NCBI GenBank assembly: GCA_037127475.1
Contig: CM073762.1
Span: forward strand, 30,224,278 to 30,288,277
Length of the DNA: 64,000 bases
DNA from: Arma custos
Taxonomy: Eukaryota; Arthropoda; Insecta; Hemiptera; Pentatomidae
Reading direction: 5' to 3'
Part shown: one piece after another, positions 52,601 to 57,695 of the stretch
How the letters are laid out: the number at the start of each line of letters is the position of its first letter
How positions within the stretch are numbered: the stretch's first letter is position 1
Made by a program: the position numbers and the translations under genes
Notes under the pieces: model-generated
Database searches by the model: none
What the model was told of the DNA's origin: nothing
What the model saw: the letters and a program-made list of their open reading frames with translations, nothing else

Positions 52601-54252
52601 TTAAATAATAGTTATTCTTGTATAAATAATATTACTTCCGGTTCGGTAAAAGTTCATCAGTTCTTGGTCCCGAAAAAACTCGTTCAACATCCGGGACGTT
52701 CTAAAATTCCATTTTTCCTTAGCTATGTTAAAAGAAAAAAAAAAGTAAATTGTAAATTAATTAAGTAACCAAATATGCTAATAACAATTTATAGCCATGT
52801 ATATTTAATTTTTATTTATGATATGTTGAGATGAAATGAGAATAATAAAACAATATTAAAATAAATTAATGATCTGTTTAATAAGCAAATACTAACAATT
52901 TTTAATTAAATATGAATTAAAAGATAAGCCAGTTTATAAATCGTAAATATCAAAGTCTAGGTGAGACGCTTCGGATAGCATCAGTAGACTTTATAAATTA
53001 ATTTAAACAATTTCGCATTATAATTATATTTATGCTTTTAAAAGACATAAACCAAGTACTAAGGCTTTTACTAAGGCATATGTAACTTAATTTTTGAGAC
53101 AAGCATATGATTACTGGTTGGGTCAACAGGGGACTTTCGTATATTTTTCAACAAAAAACAAATAATAATTTAAAAAATAAAAAGAACGCTTTTATGAAAA
53201 TGAATATTTGTTTTTAAAAAATGAAGAACACGCGTTTGTATCCAGCCGAACTAAAAAGTAGAAAATAAATAATAGTTTAGTAAACTAAAAAACACGCTTT
53301 AGTCCCAAAACTCAAAAACAACCCCAAAATATAGGAAATAATTTCAATAGCTTAAATTAAGAACAGAGCGAAGAACAATAAAATTCGTTTCATCGTAAAA
53401 ATATGTGGGGTGCTTTTAAGATACTTTCAAAATCACTCTACTTTTACCGTCAATATCCGTCAATAAGATATTTACAACAATTAATATCAAACAACGCACA
53501 TCTTTTTTAATAGTAAAATGGACTTTTTCGTTGTTCACCCTATTCTTATTTTAAACTTATTGCTATTTCTATCTGGATAAAGAATTATTGAGTAGAAAAA
53601 TAAATATCATAATTTTATTGTTTTATTTTTAAAAAATTGTAACGGCATCTACATCCCCTGAATAATTAGTTAAGTCAAATTTTCTATGAAGTTAGTTTCT
53701 TGTACTTAAATAAGCGGAATCGTGTAATTTCCGAAGTGGATAAGGGGCTAAGTCAGTCATTGGCTTGAAAAGGGGTTTATATTACTACTCCATTACAAGC
53801 CAAACACTACGAGAACGACACGATTCCATTTCCCTGAATACTACAGTTAATTCTTACTGGAGAAAGTTCAATTTAACAACTTATGCACTGCAGATATATC
53901 ACATATGTGGATAGAAATGGATTGGCTATTGAACAGATATACCGTCTAAATTCAACACGCAAACCGGCAAGGCTGTACACTTAAACACGTAACAGGCAAC
54001 ACTGACTTATAAACAAAGCTGTCATACTCTCTAGGTACTTACGCCGGCTGCACAACTACACAACTATAAACACATGTCGTAAAGAGTGAAATATTTACAT
54101 TTTGGCTTGTCGTCGAACTTGCCCTTGAGGTACTTGTGGAAGACCGCCTGTGTAGGGCTCAGCGATTCCTGCGCTGGCTCGGTGGTCGGGGAGTACACGT
54201 CCGTCTGACGCACGGCCGCATAGGCGCTGCTGTTGGCGAAGAGATTCTTCAT
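14325..54252 (-). CDS. Scavenger receptor class B / CD36-family gene (10 coding exons, 568 codons)
   Basis: Predicted two-pass membrane glycoprotein of the CD36/SR-B family, which binds or takes up lipids and other ligands at the cell surface or in endosomes. Coding exons: 54252-54099, 25804-25713, 24956-24793, 20813-20672, 20586-20386, 18269-18042, 17867-17708, 16013-15895, 15798-15673 and 14645-14325. All introns are GT-AG, all phases match, and the total is 1,707 nt with stop. Helix 1 is residues 53-73 and is followed by NPYEIIF. Helix 2 is about 483-511. The ectodomain has YEYNMW, FQQTGPYVYR and FPIALSYPHF. Six cysteines (292, 322, 361, 363, 367, 378) match the family disulfide set. NxS/T sites: NVT, NAT, NGT, NGS and two NVS. 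A 51-residue cytosolic N-terminus is longer than usual. Ligand and exact orthologue cannot be told from sequence. Confidence 0.93.
14757..14949. mobile_element. Foldback element, family B, copy 1 (near-perfect hairpin)
   Basis: A 193-bp inverted repeat. Arms of about 90 bp start TGTAAAGGAGATAGTTGGGG and end in the reverse complement. Each arm holds GTGCAGTCAATAAG and GTGCCGACGTTTCGACCTAC. The loop is AGGTCATCTTCAG. Related ends occur at 20959-21567 and 24630-24747. It lies in intron 9 of the receptor gene. No coding capacity, so non-autonomous. Confidence 0.85.
15673..15798 (-). CDS. CD36-like gene exon 9
   Basis: Acceptor CCATCAG, donor GATATA|GTAAGT. Encodes ESGLPLNVSVKMQINMVF up to MTLPMLWMDI. 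The PLxxxxKxQIN and LPMLW motifs match the membrane-proximal part of the ectodomain. Confidence 0.94.
15895..16013 (-). CDS. CD36-like gene exon 8
   Basis: Acceptor TTTTCAG, donor AATGAA|GTAAGT. Encodes FPIALSYPHFLDADEEVL, then HHTYFVINE. The PIALSYPHF motif is diagnostic for the CD36 family. Confidence 0.95.
17708..17867 (-). CDS. CD36-like gene exon 7
   Basis: Acceptor CTTTTCAG, donor TACTATG|GTATGT. Encodes residues 328-380 and the first base of Gly381. It contains VVHGIHGYRYNF and the cysteine cluster KCFCKERCFPRG ending DCYY, the other four conserved cysteines. Confidence 0.95.
18042..18269 (-). CDS. CD36-like gene exon 6
   Basis: Acceptor TTTCTAG, donor CCACTA|GTAAGT. Encodes residues 252-327. 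It holds Cys292 (PSPPCNNVSF), the ASDGTKFPS motif and Cys322 (RRSLCRAMPL), two of the six ectodomain cysteines. Confidence 0.94.
18565..18754 (+). mobile_element. Jockey-type 3' end, truncated copy
   Basis: Shares the sequence TTCTGAAAA.AAGATGGTCTC..GACCTTCT..GTTG, GGGTAGTTT.TCTACT, ATTATGT.TCATTC and TTATAATACAG, ending in AATAAATTTTAAAAA, with 33275-33613 and, in reverse, with the 3' end of the element at 29005-30175. It is a 5'-truncated retrotransposon copy in intron 5 of the receptor gene. Confidence 0.7.
18765..18880 (-). mobile_element. SINE fragment with tRNA-like head
   Basis: On the minus strand it begins GTGGGGTAGCTGAGTTACTA, like an A-box region, then GATTTAATTAAGAGCCAT-type body and the GGGAACAGGAGACCCTCCAGG segment shared in pattern with the other SINE copies. 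It is degenerate and directly follows the Jockey 3' end. Confidence 0.45.
19985..20240 (+). mobile_element. SINE remnants with an internal direct repeat
   Basis: The segment GTGGGTAT.CTTAATTAG.ATAAAACCTAGAGGTTG.CTTAGATACAGGA occurs twice (about 19997-20045 and 20169-20220). Between the two is SINE-body sequence (CCAATCCAGCTGTGACAGATAAATTATTTAA) that resembles the + strand SINE at 62345. Two overlapping insertions or a local duplication would explain it. Intron 5 of the receptor gene. Confidence 0.5.
20386..20586 (-). CDS. CD36-like gene exon 5
   Basis: Acceptor TCGACAG, donor GACAGG|GTAAGA. Encodes residues 185-251, SFAQVMRDASIFTRMGVNML through the VRMTAKEFMFGY segment to DKLGLIDR. The KEFMFGY type motif is typical of the family. 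Intron 4 is only 85 bp. Confidence 0.94.
20672..20813 (-). CDS. CD36-like gene exon 4
   Basis: Acceptor TTTTCAG, donor CTG|GTAAAA. Begins with the last base of Arg137 and encodes ELMHHANATFNDNGTITS, then HPLVYIPHLTNGSQDEYLVM and PNIALL. Three sequons (NAT, NGT, NGS). It was missed by simple ORF calling because the frame contains no suitable start. Confidence 0.92.
20959..21567. mobile_element. Foldback element, family B, copy 2 (with internal filler)
   Basis: A 609-bp element with ends TAATATAAGGAAGAAATAGT and its reverse complement. Both arms carry TGCAGTCAATAAA..ACACCTA and AAGTTACACTTAT. The left arm adds GTGCCGACGTTTCGGCCTAC and GGCCATCTTCAGG. The purine-rich middle, repeating AAATTAAAATAGTGACAG, is non-coding. 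Intron 3 of the receptor gene. Confidence 0.82.
21780..22027. mobile_element. Foldback element, family C, copy 1 (CTGCAGCC ends)
   Basis: Left end TCTGCAGCCCCGG..TTAAGTCGAATTTTGTC and right end TCCGACTTTACCACTTATTC..CGGGGCTGTAGA are imperfect inverted repeats. Related one-ended copies: 26890-27066, 34227-34390 and 53725-53905. All end in CCACTTATTxACC(G)GGGCTGCAGAT or a decayed form of it. Non-coding. Confidence 0.68.
23090..23460 (+). other. GC-richer patch with short ORF, possible element remnant
   Basis: An 88-codon plus-strand frame (23163-23429) contains KEICQDFKVRHTNISLIAR and RPLTLTV, loosely like non-LTR ORF1 sequence but not enough for a call. It sits in intron 3 and is more GC-rich than its surroundings. 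Unassigned. Confidence 0.2.
24630..24747. mobile_element. Foldback element, family B, single end
   Basis: Contains CCTGAAGATGACCTAC, GGTCGAAACGTAGGCAC and TTGACTGCACCCCCAACTATCTCC, the right half of the family B hairpin. The matching left arm was not found. It ends about 45 bp from the exon 3 donor of the receptor gene. Confidence 0.7.
24793..24956 (-). CDS. CD36-like gene exon 3
   Basis: Acceptor TTTTCAG, donor TATAG|GTGATT. Encodes residues 83-137, with SPDSYEYNMWKQPEV, YLFNVTNSEEF and LRFQQTGPYVY, the conserved start of the CD36 ectodomain. One N-glycosylation sequon (NVT). Confidence 0.95.
25713..25804 (-). CDS. CD36-like gene exon 2 (first transmembrane helix)
   Basis: Acceptor TTTTCAG, donor GAC|GTAAGT. 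Encodes VFTTMICGLCAITIGSIILAV, a membrane helix, then NPYEIIFRD, the family hallmark just outside the membrane. It enters in phase 1 and leaves in phase 0. Confidence 0.93.
26890..27066 (+). mobile_element. Family C element, copy 2
   Basis: Shares GGCTAAGTCA.GCATTGG.TTGAAAAGG, AAGCCAAA.ACTAC, GATTCC and the end GTTAACCACTTATTGACCGG with the copies at 34227 and 53725. Non-coding, intron 1. Confidence 0.62.
27612..27876. mobile_element. MITE-like inverted-repeat element (265 bp)
   Basis: Ends AATTGAGGCGTTGACATTGG and its reverse complement. The inverted repeats continue about 75 bp with small gaps (GGAGGTAAGT.CCAAAATTG and TTTTTTTTCACTGAAAC). There is no open frame inside. The arms would fold into a long hairpin. 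Intron 1 of the receptor gene. Confidence 0.78.
28345..28481. repeat. Inverted repeat / hairpin
   Basis: GATTTCCATAGTAGACATGT is repeated inverted as ACACGTTTACTATGGAAATC, and the arms continue through TTTTTATTAAAAATGAACAATA. The loop contains CGCTCCCCAGGATT. It may be the core of a short inverted-repeat element. Confidence 0.7.
29005..30175 (-). pseudogene. Jockey-type non-LTR retrotransposon, 5'-truncated ORF2 and 3' end
   Basis: Read from 30175 down: STIQQCHRVEDVVSPALEHG and YCSGVF.D..QAFDRVWH type palm sequence, then LGPILYTVYTADIPTHTN and TYADDT, the catalytic YADD of reverse transcriptase (about 29820). Next come QIRYLGLHLDKRLTWNPHTR, LLNNKRLIYMTIIRPIWTYG, FVADMARTRYL and PPRR.KRRWPRDLL. 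A 3' untranslated tail follows, ending in A-rich AATAAATGAATAAAAAAAAT near 29005. Several frameshifts and stops break the frame. The endonuclease half is missing. Sense strand is the same as the host gene; it lies in intron 1. Confidence 0.85.
30133..30408 (-). pseudogene. Helitron helicase fragment
   Basis: The minus-strand frame begins ANVEDSINFPTEFLNSLQVP and continues PGMPLHCLRLKL, NIIEAEPMTGKDKGHTVF and IPRIPLTP. This is the region between helicase motifs V and VI of Helitron Pif1-like proteins (PTEFLNSL..PPGMPPH.L.LK..IEA..LTG..KG..VFIPRIP). It stops being Helitron-like near 30175, where Jockey reverse transcriptase sequence starts in another frame. The order continues into the piece at 9354 in an intact Helitron. 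Confidence 0.78.
30420..30620. promoter_or_regulatory. Cluster of heat-shock-element-like motifs
   Basis: Several GAA/TTC inverted units occur within 200 bp: ATTCCAGAATGTTTT, GTTCCAGAATATTTCAC, CATTCGAGAGTGTTTTGG and CCACAAAGATCTCGAATAAT. Heat shock factor binds alternating nGAAn units. No heat-shock gene is nearby, so function is uncertain and the motifs may belong to a mobile element. Confidence 0.2.
30621..32159. other. AT-rich intron 1 sequence
   Basis: No gene or recognised element. A short tandem duplication of about 30 bp (ATGCATATTTATTATAATTA twice) lies at about 31495-31552. Confidence 0.5.
32160..32452 (-). mobile_element. tRNA-derived SINE, near full length
   Basis: On the minus strand it starts with a tRNA-like head: GTGGCTCAGTAGTAGAGCTC (A box) and GGTGTTCAAATCTGG (B box). 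The body includes CTGCCAACAGATT-complement sequence, then GGGTTGTAATGGT near the end. Related copies: 39430-39690, 49038-49215 and 57407-57640 (minus), and 48101-48310 and 62345-62640 (plus). SINEs are transcribed by pol III and moved by LINE enzymes. Intron 1. Confidence 0.8.
33275..33613 (+). mobile_element. Jockey-type 3' end, longer truncated copy
   Basis: Matches the 3' coding end and tail of the element at 29005-30175: ATAAAGTCAT.CATAAT, TTTGTTGC.GAT.TGGCC, TTATTCCCAC.CAAACCC.CTAGTTTCAAAC and CTTCTGAAAAGAAGATGG, ending in AATAAATTTTAAAAAG. Opposite strand to the host gene, intron 1. Confidence 0.75.
33690..34045. other. GC-richer, apparently unique patch in intron 1
   Basis: It has higher GC than the surroundings, no ORF, and no match that I can see to other parts of the window. 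It contains TAATTAACC, CCATTCT.CCTGG.TTGATTATTG type homeodomain-like motifs, AGTAACGGTTACAAC and CCGGCATTCCACGATTG. This is compatible with an intronic regulatory element, but nothing in the sequence proves it. Confidence 0.25.
34227..34390 (+). mobile_element. Family C element, copy 3
   Basis: Contains TTATATTACAACTCCATTTA, AGCCAAAAACTACGAAAATG and TCGACTTAACCACTTATTCA followed by CCAGGGCTGCAGATATAT, matching copies 1, 2 and 4. The open frames across it on both strands are by-products. Confidence 0.65.
34953..35044 (-). mobile_element. Retroposon family A, copy 2 (short)
   Basis: Matches 7690-7882 over CATTTAACGCCACTTTATGC and GGCTAATCGGACGATGCTAC. On the minus strand it ends with AAATGAACAAACAAACAAAC, the clearest (AAAC)n tail of the family. 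Intron 1. Confidence 0.65.
35045..36570. other. Intron 1 sequence, unassigned
   Basis: Mostly AT-rich. A GC-richer stretch at about 36050-36200 is non-coding. No element recognised. Confidence 0.4.
36575..36700 (+). repeat. Interspersed repeat shared with 61555-61640
   Basis: GATGGACGGAGGATGGAGGT..TGTATGAGGAGATTGGTGGTATCGGCATC matches TGATGGTCCGTGGGTGGAGGTTTGTACGCATAGATTGGTGGTATCGGCATC at 61560. It is followed by an ATT/TTA-rich microsatellite-like stretch. Probably the 3' part of a retroposon. Confidence 0.45.
36792..37142. mobile_element. MITE-like inverted-repeat element, family D
   Basis: Left arm CCAAAAGCAATGCTTCAAGT..TTAAAATACTAGAA.A.CCAATCAGTCA and right arm TGACTGATTGGTTTTTCCAC..AACTGAAGGCTTTGTTTT are inverted repeats of about 100 bp. 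A related half copy lies at 59988-60150 (CCAAAAGCAAAGCCTTAAGT, CGCTTCGCCAATTTAAGTATCATCAGG). Non-coding. Confidence 0.65.
37143..38480. other. AT-rich intron 1 sequence
   Basis: No gene. A stretch at about 37970-38040 (GTAGAATACTGTAGGAAAAA, then CCCAAAACAAATCC) resembles the left end of the family D half copy at 59960-60000. Confidence 0.35.
38486..38902 (-). CDS. Unknown ORF, 138 codons, cysteine-containing
   Basis: Minus-strand frame in intron 1, on the same strand as the host gene. It is richer in GC and in Cys (SSTHCSCVGCPKDKS) than random AT-rich ORFs. It contains QYFELGNTVGYRVNEDCTRR and GRPIFRDSAE. The GC-rich sequence continues upstream to about 39000 without extending the frame to a clear start. 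I do not recognise a family. It could be a decayed element or a gene fragment. Confidence 0.22.
   Translation of the reverse strand: MSNRYLTTLFFPKSSTHCSCVGCPKDKSPLIQYFELGNTVGYRVNEDCTRRCNVIGRPIFRDSAETRKWDYVGYVRPYSLNCTRAIVSKLNYSYHIIRKAFQQYWVLLLYRLQFLNTHPINAFCVICNISYNEISNPI
39430..39690 (-). mobile_element. SINE copy
   Basis: Shares ACCCATGAAG.GTCTTGGGTTC, GGACCACAGTTGTTCAGGGAGGTGA and the AATAATTAGTCTGCCAAAG.. segment with the SINE at 57407. The tRNA-like head at the right end (GCGCTCTACATACTAATTGC on plus) is degenerate. Confidence 0.65.
39691..40549. other. Intron 1 sequence, unassigned
   Basis: No gene or clear repeat. A weak inverted pair (GGGTCGTTTTAAT..CATTGACCC) lies at about 40127-40160. 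Confidence 0.35.
40550..40640. repeat. Short hairpin followed by (TA)n microsatellite
   Basis: ATAAAACAGAATCC and its inverted copy GGATTCTGTTTTAT flank a short TA run, followed by about 24 TA repeats. Any ORF across it is a by-product. Confidence 0.75.
41540..42120. other. GC-richer block, possible decayed element
   Basis: Base composition is near balanced, unlike the flanking sequence. All frames are interrupted. It contains CTGGTGGGAAGCAGGTCTTA and CTGACAGGTTTGCATTCTCG. A LINE or gene remnant is possible. Nothing specific is recognised. Confidence 0.25.
42547..44639 (-). mobile_element. DNA transposon with 4-bp target duplication and terminal inverted repeats
   Basis: The element begins ACACAAGGGAACAACATTTT, followed by GTTGCATG, and ends with the inverted form (GTTCCCTTGTGT, with CATGCAAC inside). 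TATT stands directly outside each end (42543-42546 and 44640-44643), as a target-site duplication. It is 2,093 bp with one gene, read leftward, filling most of it. This is a nearly complete autonomous-type cut-and-paste element inside intron 1, in the host gene's sense orientation. I cannot assign it to a named superfamily. Confidence 0.85.
42729..44418 (-). pseudogene. Transposase-like protein, ZAD-like zinc domain plus RNase H-like core, one frameshift
   Basis: Single-exon gene of the transposon, starting at ATG 44418. The N-terminus has C16-x2-C19 and C60-x2-C63 followed by VESLRLW, spaced like the ZAD zinc domain of insect proteins. A further C96-x2-C99 follows. The middle carries candidate acidic catalytic residues: D260 (WRLFIDSSKRSLK), D314 (ISVDLKMVNFLLGQQGG), CFIC at 333-336 and PPLHIKLG at 379-386. 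In the last part SEEQGERFHQDI may supply the glutamate. The frame breaks at an A8 run near 43080-43088. The sequel continues in the other frame (NAWNEFVWTAQNFLG onward) to the stop at 42729. Similar proteins recur in many copies in insect and cnidarian genomes. Transposase function is inferred. Confidence 0.72.
44644..48100. other. Intron 1 sequence with scattered GC-richer fragments
   Basis: Mostly AT-rich and without genes. GC-richer fragments at about 45770-46020 and 46385-46660 look like element debris (GGTTGGGTGGAACCCAATAT, CTGGAGGTCAGTTGTCCCGA), but no family is recognised. ORFs at 46385-46576 and 47650-47847 have no recognisable content. Confidence 0.35.
48101..48310 (+). mobile_element. 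SINE copy with tRNA-like head
   Basis: The head GGGATAGCTCAGTAATAGAG (A box) and CCCAGGTTCAAATTCGG (B box) is tRNA-derived. The body includes ACAGTACAATCTCTACCATG and CCTTAGACCCTTCACAG, comparable in order to 62345-62640. Intron 1, antisense to the host gene. Confidence 0.68.
48399..48590 (-). mobile_element. Retroposon family A, copy 3
   Basis: Aligned with 7690-7882 through GTTTGTTCATTTAACGTCAC, CGGACGATGCTGCAGTGGGA, GATAGGGATTTTTAACGAGT and CCCCGTTTAACGACTCTTCC. The tail on the minus strand is short. Intron 1. Confidence 0.68.
49038..49215 (-). mobile_element. SINE copy, head missing
   Basis: Shares CTCTACAGCCCGAGGAGGGC-type start, CTTGGGTTCAG, ACAACTACACAACTGTG.GATGATTTG and AAAGGTACCCA with the SINE at 32160. 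The tRNA-like end is absent. Confidence 0.55.
49216..53724. other. AT-rich intron 1 sequence
   Basis: No gene or element recognised in 4.5 kb. A minus-strand ORF at 50957-51223 is hydrophobic by base composition only. A long A run at 51041-51055 and several T runs are present. Confidence 0.45.
53725..53905 (+). mobile_element. Family C element, copy 4
   Basis: Contains GGGGCTAAGTCAGTCATTGG, CTTGAAAAGGGGTTTATATT, AAGCCAAACACTACGAGAAC and a decayed end (ACAACTTATGCACTGCAGAT). It ends about 190 bp from the exon 1 donor. Confidence 0.62.
54099..54252 (-). CDS. CD36-like gene exon 1 (cytosolic leader)
   Basis: Encodes residues 1-51 plus the first base of Trp52, starting MKNLFANSSAYAAVRQTDVY and ending KFDDKPK. 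This ATG is the first in frame after an upstream TAA. The 54273 alternative would need a GTG start. The donor AAAAT|GTAAAT leaves one T, which joins GG of exon 2 to make TGG (Trp). The link to exon 2 is inferred from this phase match, from the missing start in exon 2 and from the absence of any other candidate first exon. It spans 28.3 kb. Confidence 0.78.
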
Positions 54253-54313
54253 GGACGATGATCGATATGACACAGTTAGCTGGGATTATGACCACCCGCC
54301 GCTTGGTTGTTCC

Positions 54314-54321
54314 CTATATAA
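54314..54321 (-). promoter_or_regulatory. TATA-like box upstream of exon 1
   Basis: TTATATAG on the minus strand lies about 60 bp before the ATG at 54252, in a locally GC-richer stretch (54290-54390). A start site about 30 bp downstream would leave a 5' leader of about 35-40 nt. No transcript evidence, so this is position plus motif only. Confidence 0.35.
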
Positions 54322-54479
54322 CCTCTCTTCTACCCCCACTCGTTTCCCACCCTTCCCACCATCGCAGCACCGGCTTCATTGTAAACACGTAAATTCCCAC
54401 TATAATTGCCATTTCTTATTCGTAAATATTAGTTCTAATGTGTTATAATTAATATAATATAAATCATTGCGGTGAAATT

Positions 54480-55740
54480 TTCCACTCAAACCGGCCTTTC
54501 CAGACTATTCGGATGATGTTAGCAATACAATCGAATCCAACCACCTCCAATTTTTATAATAGTCCCTTCTTTTCTTCTCTGTACAAAAATAATAATAATA
54601 AATCTAAACGTACATGTATCCTCGTAATGAATATAATAGTAAAATAGGCTTTTGAAGGTCAATGTCAAAAAATTTTCTTATATACTATATAACAATCGTA
54701 TAGTATATTTATACAATACTGTTTTATGCATAATTGTATATCATAGTTTTAAAAATAAATCATTATTTTGGTCTCGAAATTATAAGTTATATTAAATATA
54801 AAATATTTATATATAATGTAAAATGAATCATGAATTGTTAATTGTTAAATAGTATCTAAAATTAGACAGAAATGCTACAAATCTCCCTGATTCACCCTTA
54901 TCAAATCCCCATTATCCCCCTCATATGGTGAATAGAAATTTATTAAATAAGACAAAAGAATTAAATATTCCCGAACTATAATACAAACAAAAAAAATTGC
55001 ATAGTGCAGTTATCTTTATTACGAGTAGATAAAGGAACTAACTAAAACAAATTACAATATGAATGGGATTTGAAAGAACTATTGCAAATTAAAAAAAAAT
55101 CAAAAATAATGGGATAAGAACGAACTAATACAAAAAAAATACATAATGCATTTATCTTTATTATAAGAGTACCTTTATTACGAATAGATAAACGAATGAA
55201 CTAAAAAAAATTATAAAATGAAAGGAATATGAACGCACTAATACAAACTAAAACTAAAAACAAATGTAAACGCACTAATACAAACTAATAAAACTTACAT
55301 AATGCATTTATCTTTATTATGAAAGTATCTATGCAACGAGAGCAAACTGCTAAAACTCAACTCGGAAAGCGTTAAAGTCTCCGAGATAATTTTTATCAGC
55401 TTTCTTTTCTTTGATTTTTTCTTACCATTTTATATTGTAGCATTATCATATTTATTTATATGCATTATAAAGTATGCATTACAAAATAATTTTATTTACT
55501 AAAATCAAATCTTAAATGTATAACGAGTTTGTTTATACTTTAATTTTTGAATGAAATAATAATACTTTGATCGAAATAAATATTAGTTTAAACAAATAAG
55601 AAGCACGGTTTAATAGAAAAAAAAACTAAAAATTAGAAAATTATTTTCACTAAGTTTATATAGGTACTCATTATACTAGTCGAATAATGAGCGAAAAAAA
55701 TAATTTTATCTTAAAAAAGTGTGGGATGCTTGATGCTATA
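54480..55740. other. Upstream AT-rich sequence with degenerate duplications
   Basis: The phrase CATAATGCATTTATCTTTAT occurs at about 55141 and 55300, with a diverged form (CATAGTGCAGTTATCTTTAT) at 55001. Between them are other shared words (CGCACTAATACAAACTAA), so the block is an old tandem duplication. No gene. Confidence 0.45.
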
Positions 55741-56579
55741 GGGTTATTCCATGCCAAATCAACTAATAAAAAAAAGTTTCCAACTTGACCATTTCAGATT
55801 TGGCTGAAACTTGGTTTATTTATACTCTCTGACATCCTGAACACAAATATAATTTTCAAAAATTGTATCCCTGATAGTTTTTAGTTATAAATTTTTAAAA
55901 ATCACAAAATGTCGCGTTTTTTAACGTGCGCTAAAATCTAAGATCTGCAATTGCTTTGGTTCTATTAGTGCTAGAGAGCTGAGAGATAGCTCGTTTTAAA
56001 GAGGGTTTAATGGCCTTTAATGTGATACCTAATAACTCCCACAAGCGTTGTTTCCATGTGAGGATGCAAACAAGTTCCATTCTGCTTTAATAGAAAAATC
56101 TGTTGTGAAAGAAAGTTAGTTTTATTCTTATATTGTGATAAAGCCCCATCGGAAATGTTTGTTCAAGTATCAGTAGGTAAACAAAATCATTTTTTATATA
56201 AATGTACCATCAATATTGTTTCTATAATAAGGTCCAACATTTATAAAAGCATTAGAATTAGGCCTACATTACTTAAATTATTCAAAATTAAATTAAAATT
56301 AAAAAATGTATGGTACTTCAGTGATATATTTTTAACATATCTCCTGATCTGAAATTTTTATGGCGTACTCACAAAATTATACATAAAAACATATATAAAT
56401 TTGAAAAAAATTAAAAAAAACGCCAACTCAAAAATTTTTCATGAACGATTGTATCAGGGATACAATTTTTTGAAAATTATATTTGAGTTCAGGATATCAG
56501 AGAGGATAAATAAACCAAGTTTCAGTCAAATCTGAAATGGTCAAGTTGAGTGCCTTGTTGGTTTGACATGGAATGACCC
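55741..56579. mobile_element. Inverted-repeat element with TATA target duplication (839 bp)
   Basis: Left end GGGTTATTCCATGCCAAATC and right end GTTTGACATGGAATGACCC are inverted. The arms run about 140 bp (CTTGACCATTTCAGATTTGG / CCAAGTTTCAGTCAAATCTG and ATTGTATCCCTGATA / TATCAGGGATACAAT). TATA flanks both sides (55737-55740, 56580-56583). The middle has no convincing ORF. Non-autonomous DNA element upstream of the receptor gene. Confidence 0.8.
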
Positions 56580-56849
56580 TATATCAATATAATATTACCT
56601 ATAAATCAATAAAATATTACATGCTTTGTATCAATATTTTATGTATATTGGTTAAAACAGAGGAAAATATTTAAAAAAATTATTTCCTACTTTTTTGTTT
56701 TCTTTACGATCCAACTATGTTTTTAAAAATTATTATTCATTTTCTTAGTACAAAAGGGTGTTTTTTAATACTATTATTTTTTTATGTAAAATATAAGAAA
56801 CTCTCTGATTGATGTAACATGTTATTCATAAGCTTATCTGAGAATAAAA

Positions 56850-57340
56850 ATTAAGCCAAGTATGCATCAATACTTGGTACAAGACACTAATGTCTTCGTT
56901 TATGAAAAATGGCGAATCCTGAAGATCCTGTTGAGGTTAATGAGACAAACTTATACGATTCTTTTATGCCATCGGTACTTGAGAAGTGTGCTAAGTTTCA
57001 GATGTTCTAAAGTGGCCGAAAATCTAGTTCAAAGATCAAAGCGTGGGTTAAAGAAGAAAATATCGTAAGGTGTTTTTCAATGCTAGAACGCCGGAGAAAA
57101 TTTCTGCAGGACGCTCGCAATCATCTTAGACCGCAATCACAATCATCCGTCGTGAAGAAATTGCGAAGACGTGGATCTGGAAGGTTCTAATTTGCCGAGC
57201 TGCAATGTCCAGGATCTCTTACGTGCGTTACATGTTAACTTCTTCTCATCTACATCTTTATCCGCCCATCATTAATAATGCTTTAGACTCAAAGTTGTAT
57301 TAAAAGCCCTGAAAAGGCTTAGAAATAATAATAATAATAA
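56850..57340 (+). mobile_element. Probable non-LTR retrotransposon 3' end with (TAA)n-type tail
   Basis: A GC-richer stretch with interrupted frames (GTGGCCGAAAATCTAGTTCA, CGCCGGAGAAAATTTCTGCA, GATTGCGGTCT-type complement) ends in AATAATAATAATAATAAAA. The tail and the composition step suggest a truncated retroelement. No protein motif was seen. Confidence 0.35.
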
Positions 57341-57406
57341 AAAATATTATCAAAGTTCTTATTTAAATTATATCAGACGGTTGATATAAAAAAACACTTG
57401 TACCAT

Positions 57407-57640
57407 TAAAACCCATGAAGTGTCTTGGATTTAGTGATGGAGGCTGACCTGTTTCTAGGACAAGGGTTGTGCAGGGAGGTGAATTGTCCGAGATGAGGCT
57501 CAACTTACAGGTTTATACCATAGGGGCTGGGTGAGCACAGGAGGTTTGTCAGATCCCACAGGACTTGGTTGAACCCTGCTTGACAAATTAAATAATTTGT
57601 CTACCACGTCCAGATTCATACTCGCTCCTAACGGTTGATA
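57407..57640 (-). mobile_element. SINE copy
   Basis: Shares ATTAAAACCCATGAAG.GTCTTGG, CAAGGGTTGTGCAGGGAGGTGA and GCTGGGTGAGC with the copies at 32160 and 39430. The head at the right is degenerate (GTCTACCACGTCCAGATTCA). Confidence 0.68.
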
Positions 57641-57695
57641 TAATCATCATCATATTCTTTTCTATTTTATTTCTATTTTATATTCTTTTATTCTT

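Noticed and set aside
54095..54295. Alternative frame of exon 1 (MVIIPANCV...)
   Set aside because: It overlaps exon 1 in another frame, does not join exon 2 in phase, and has no family features.
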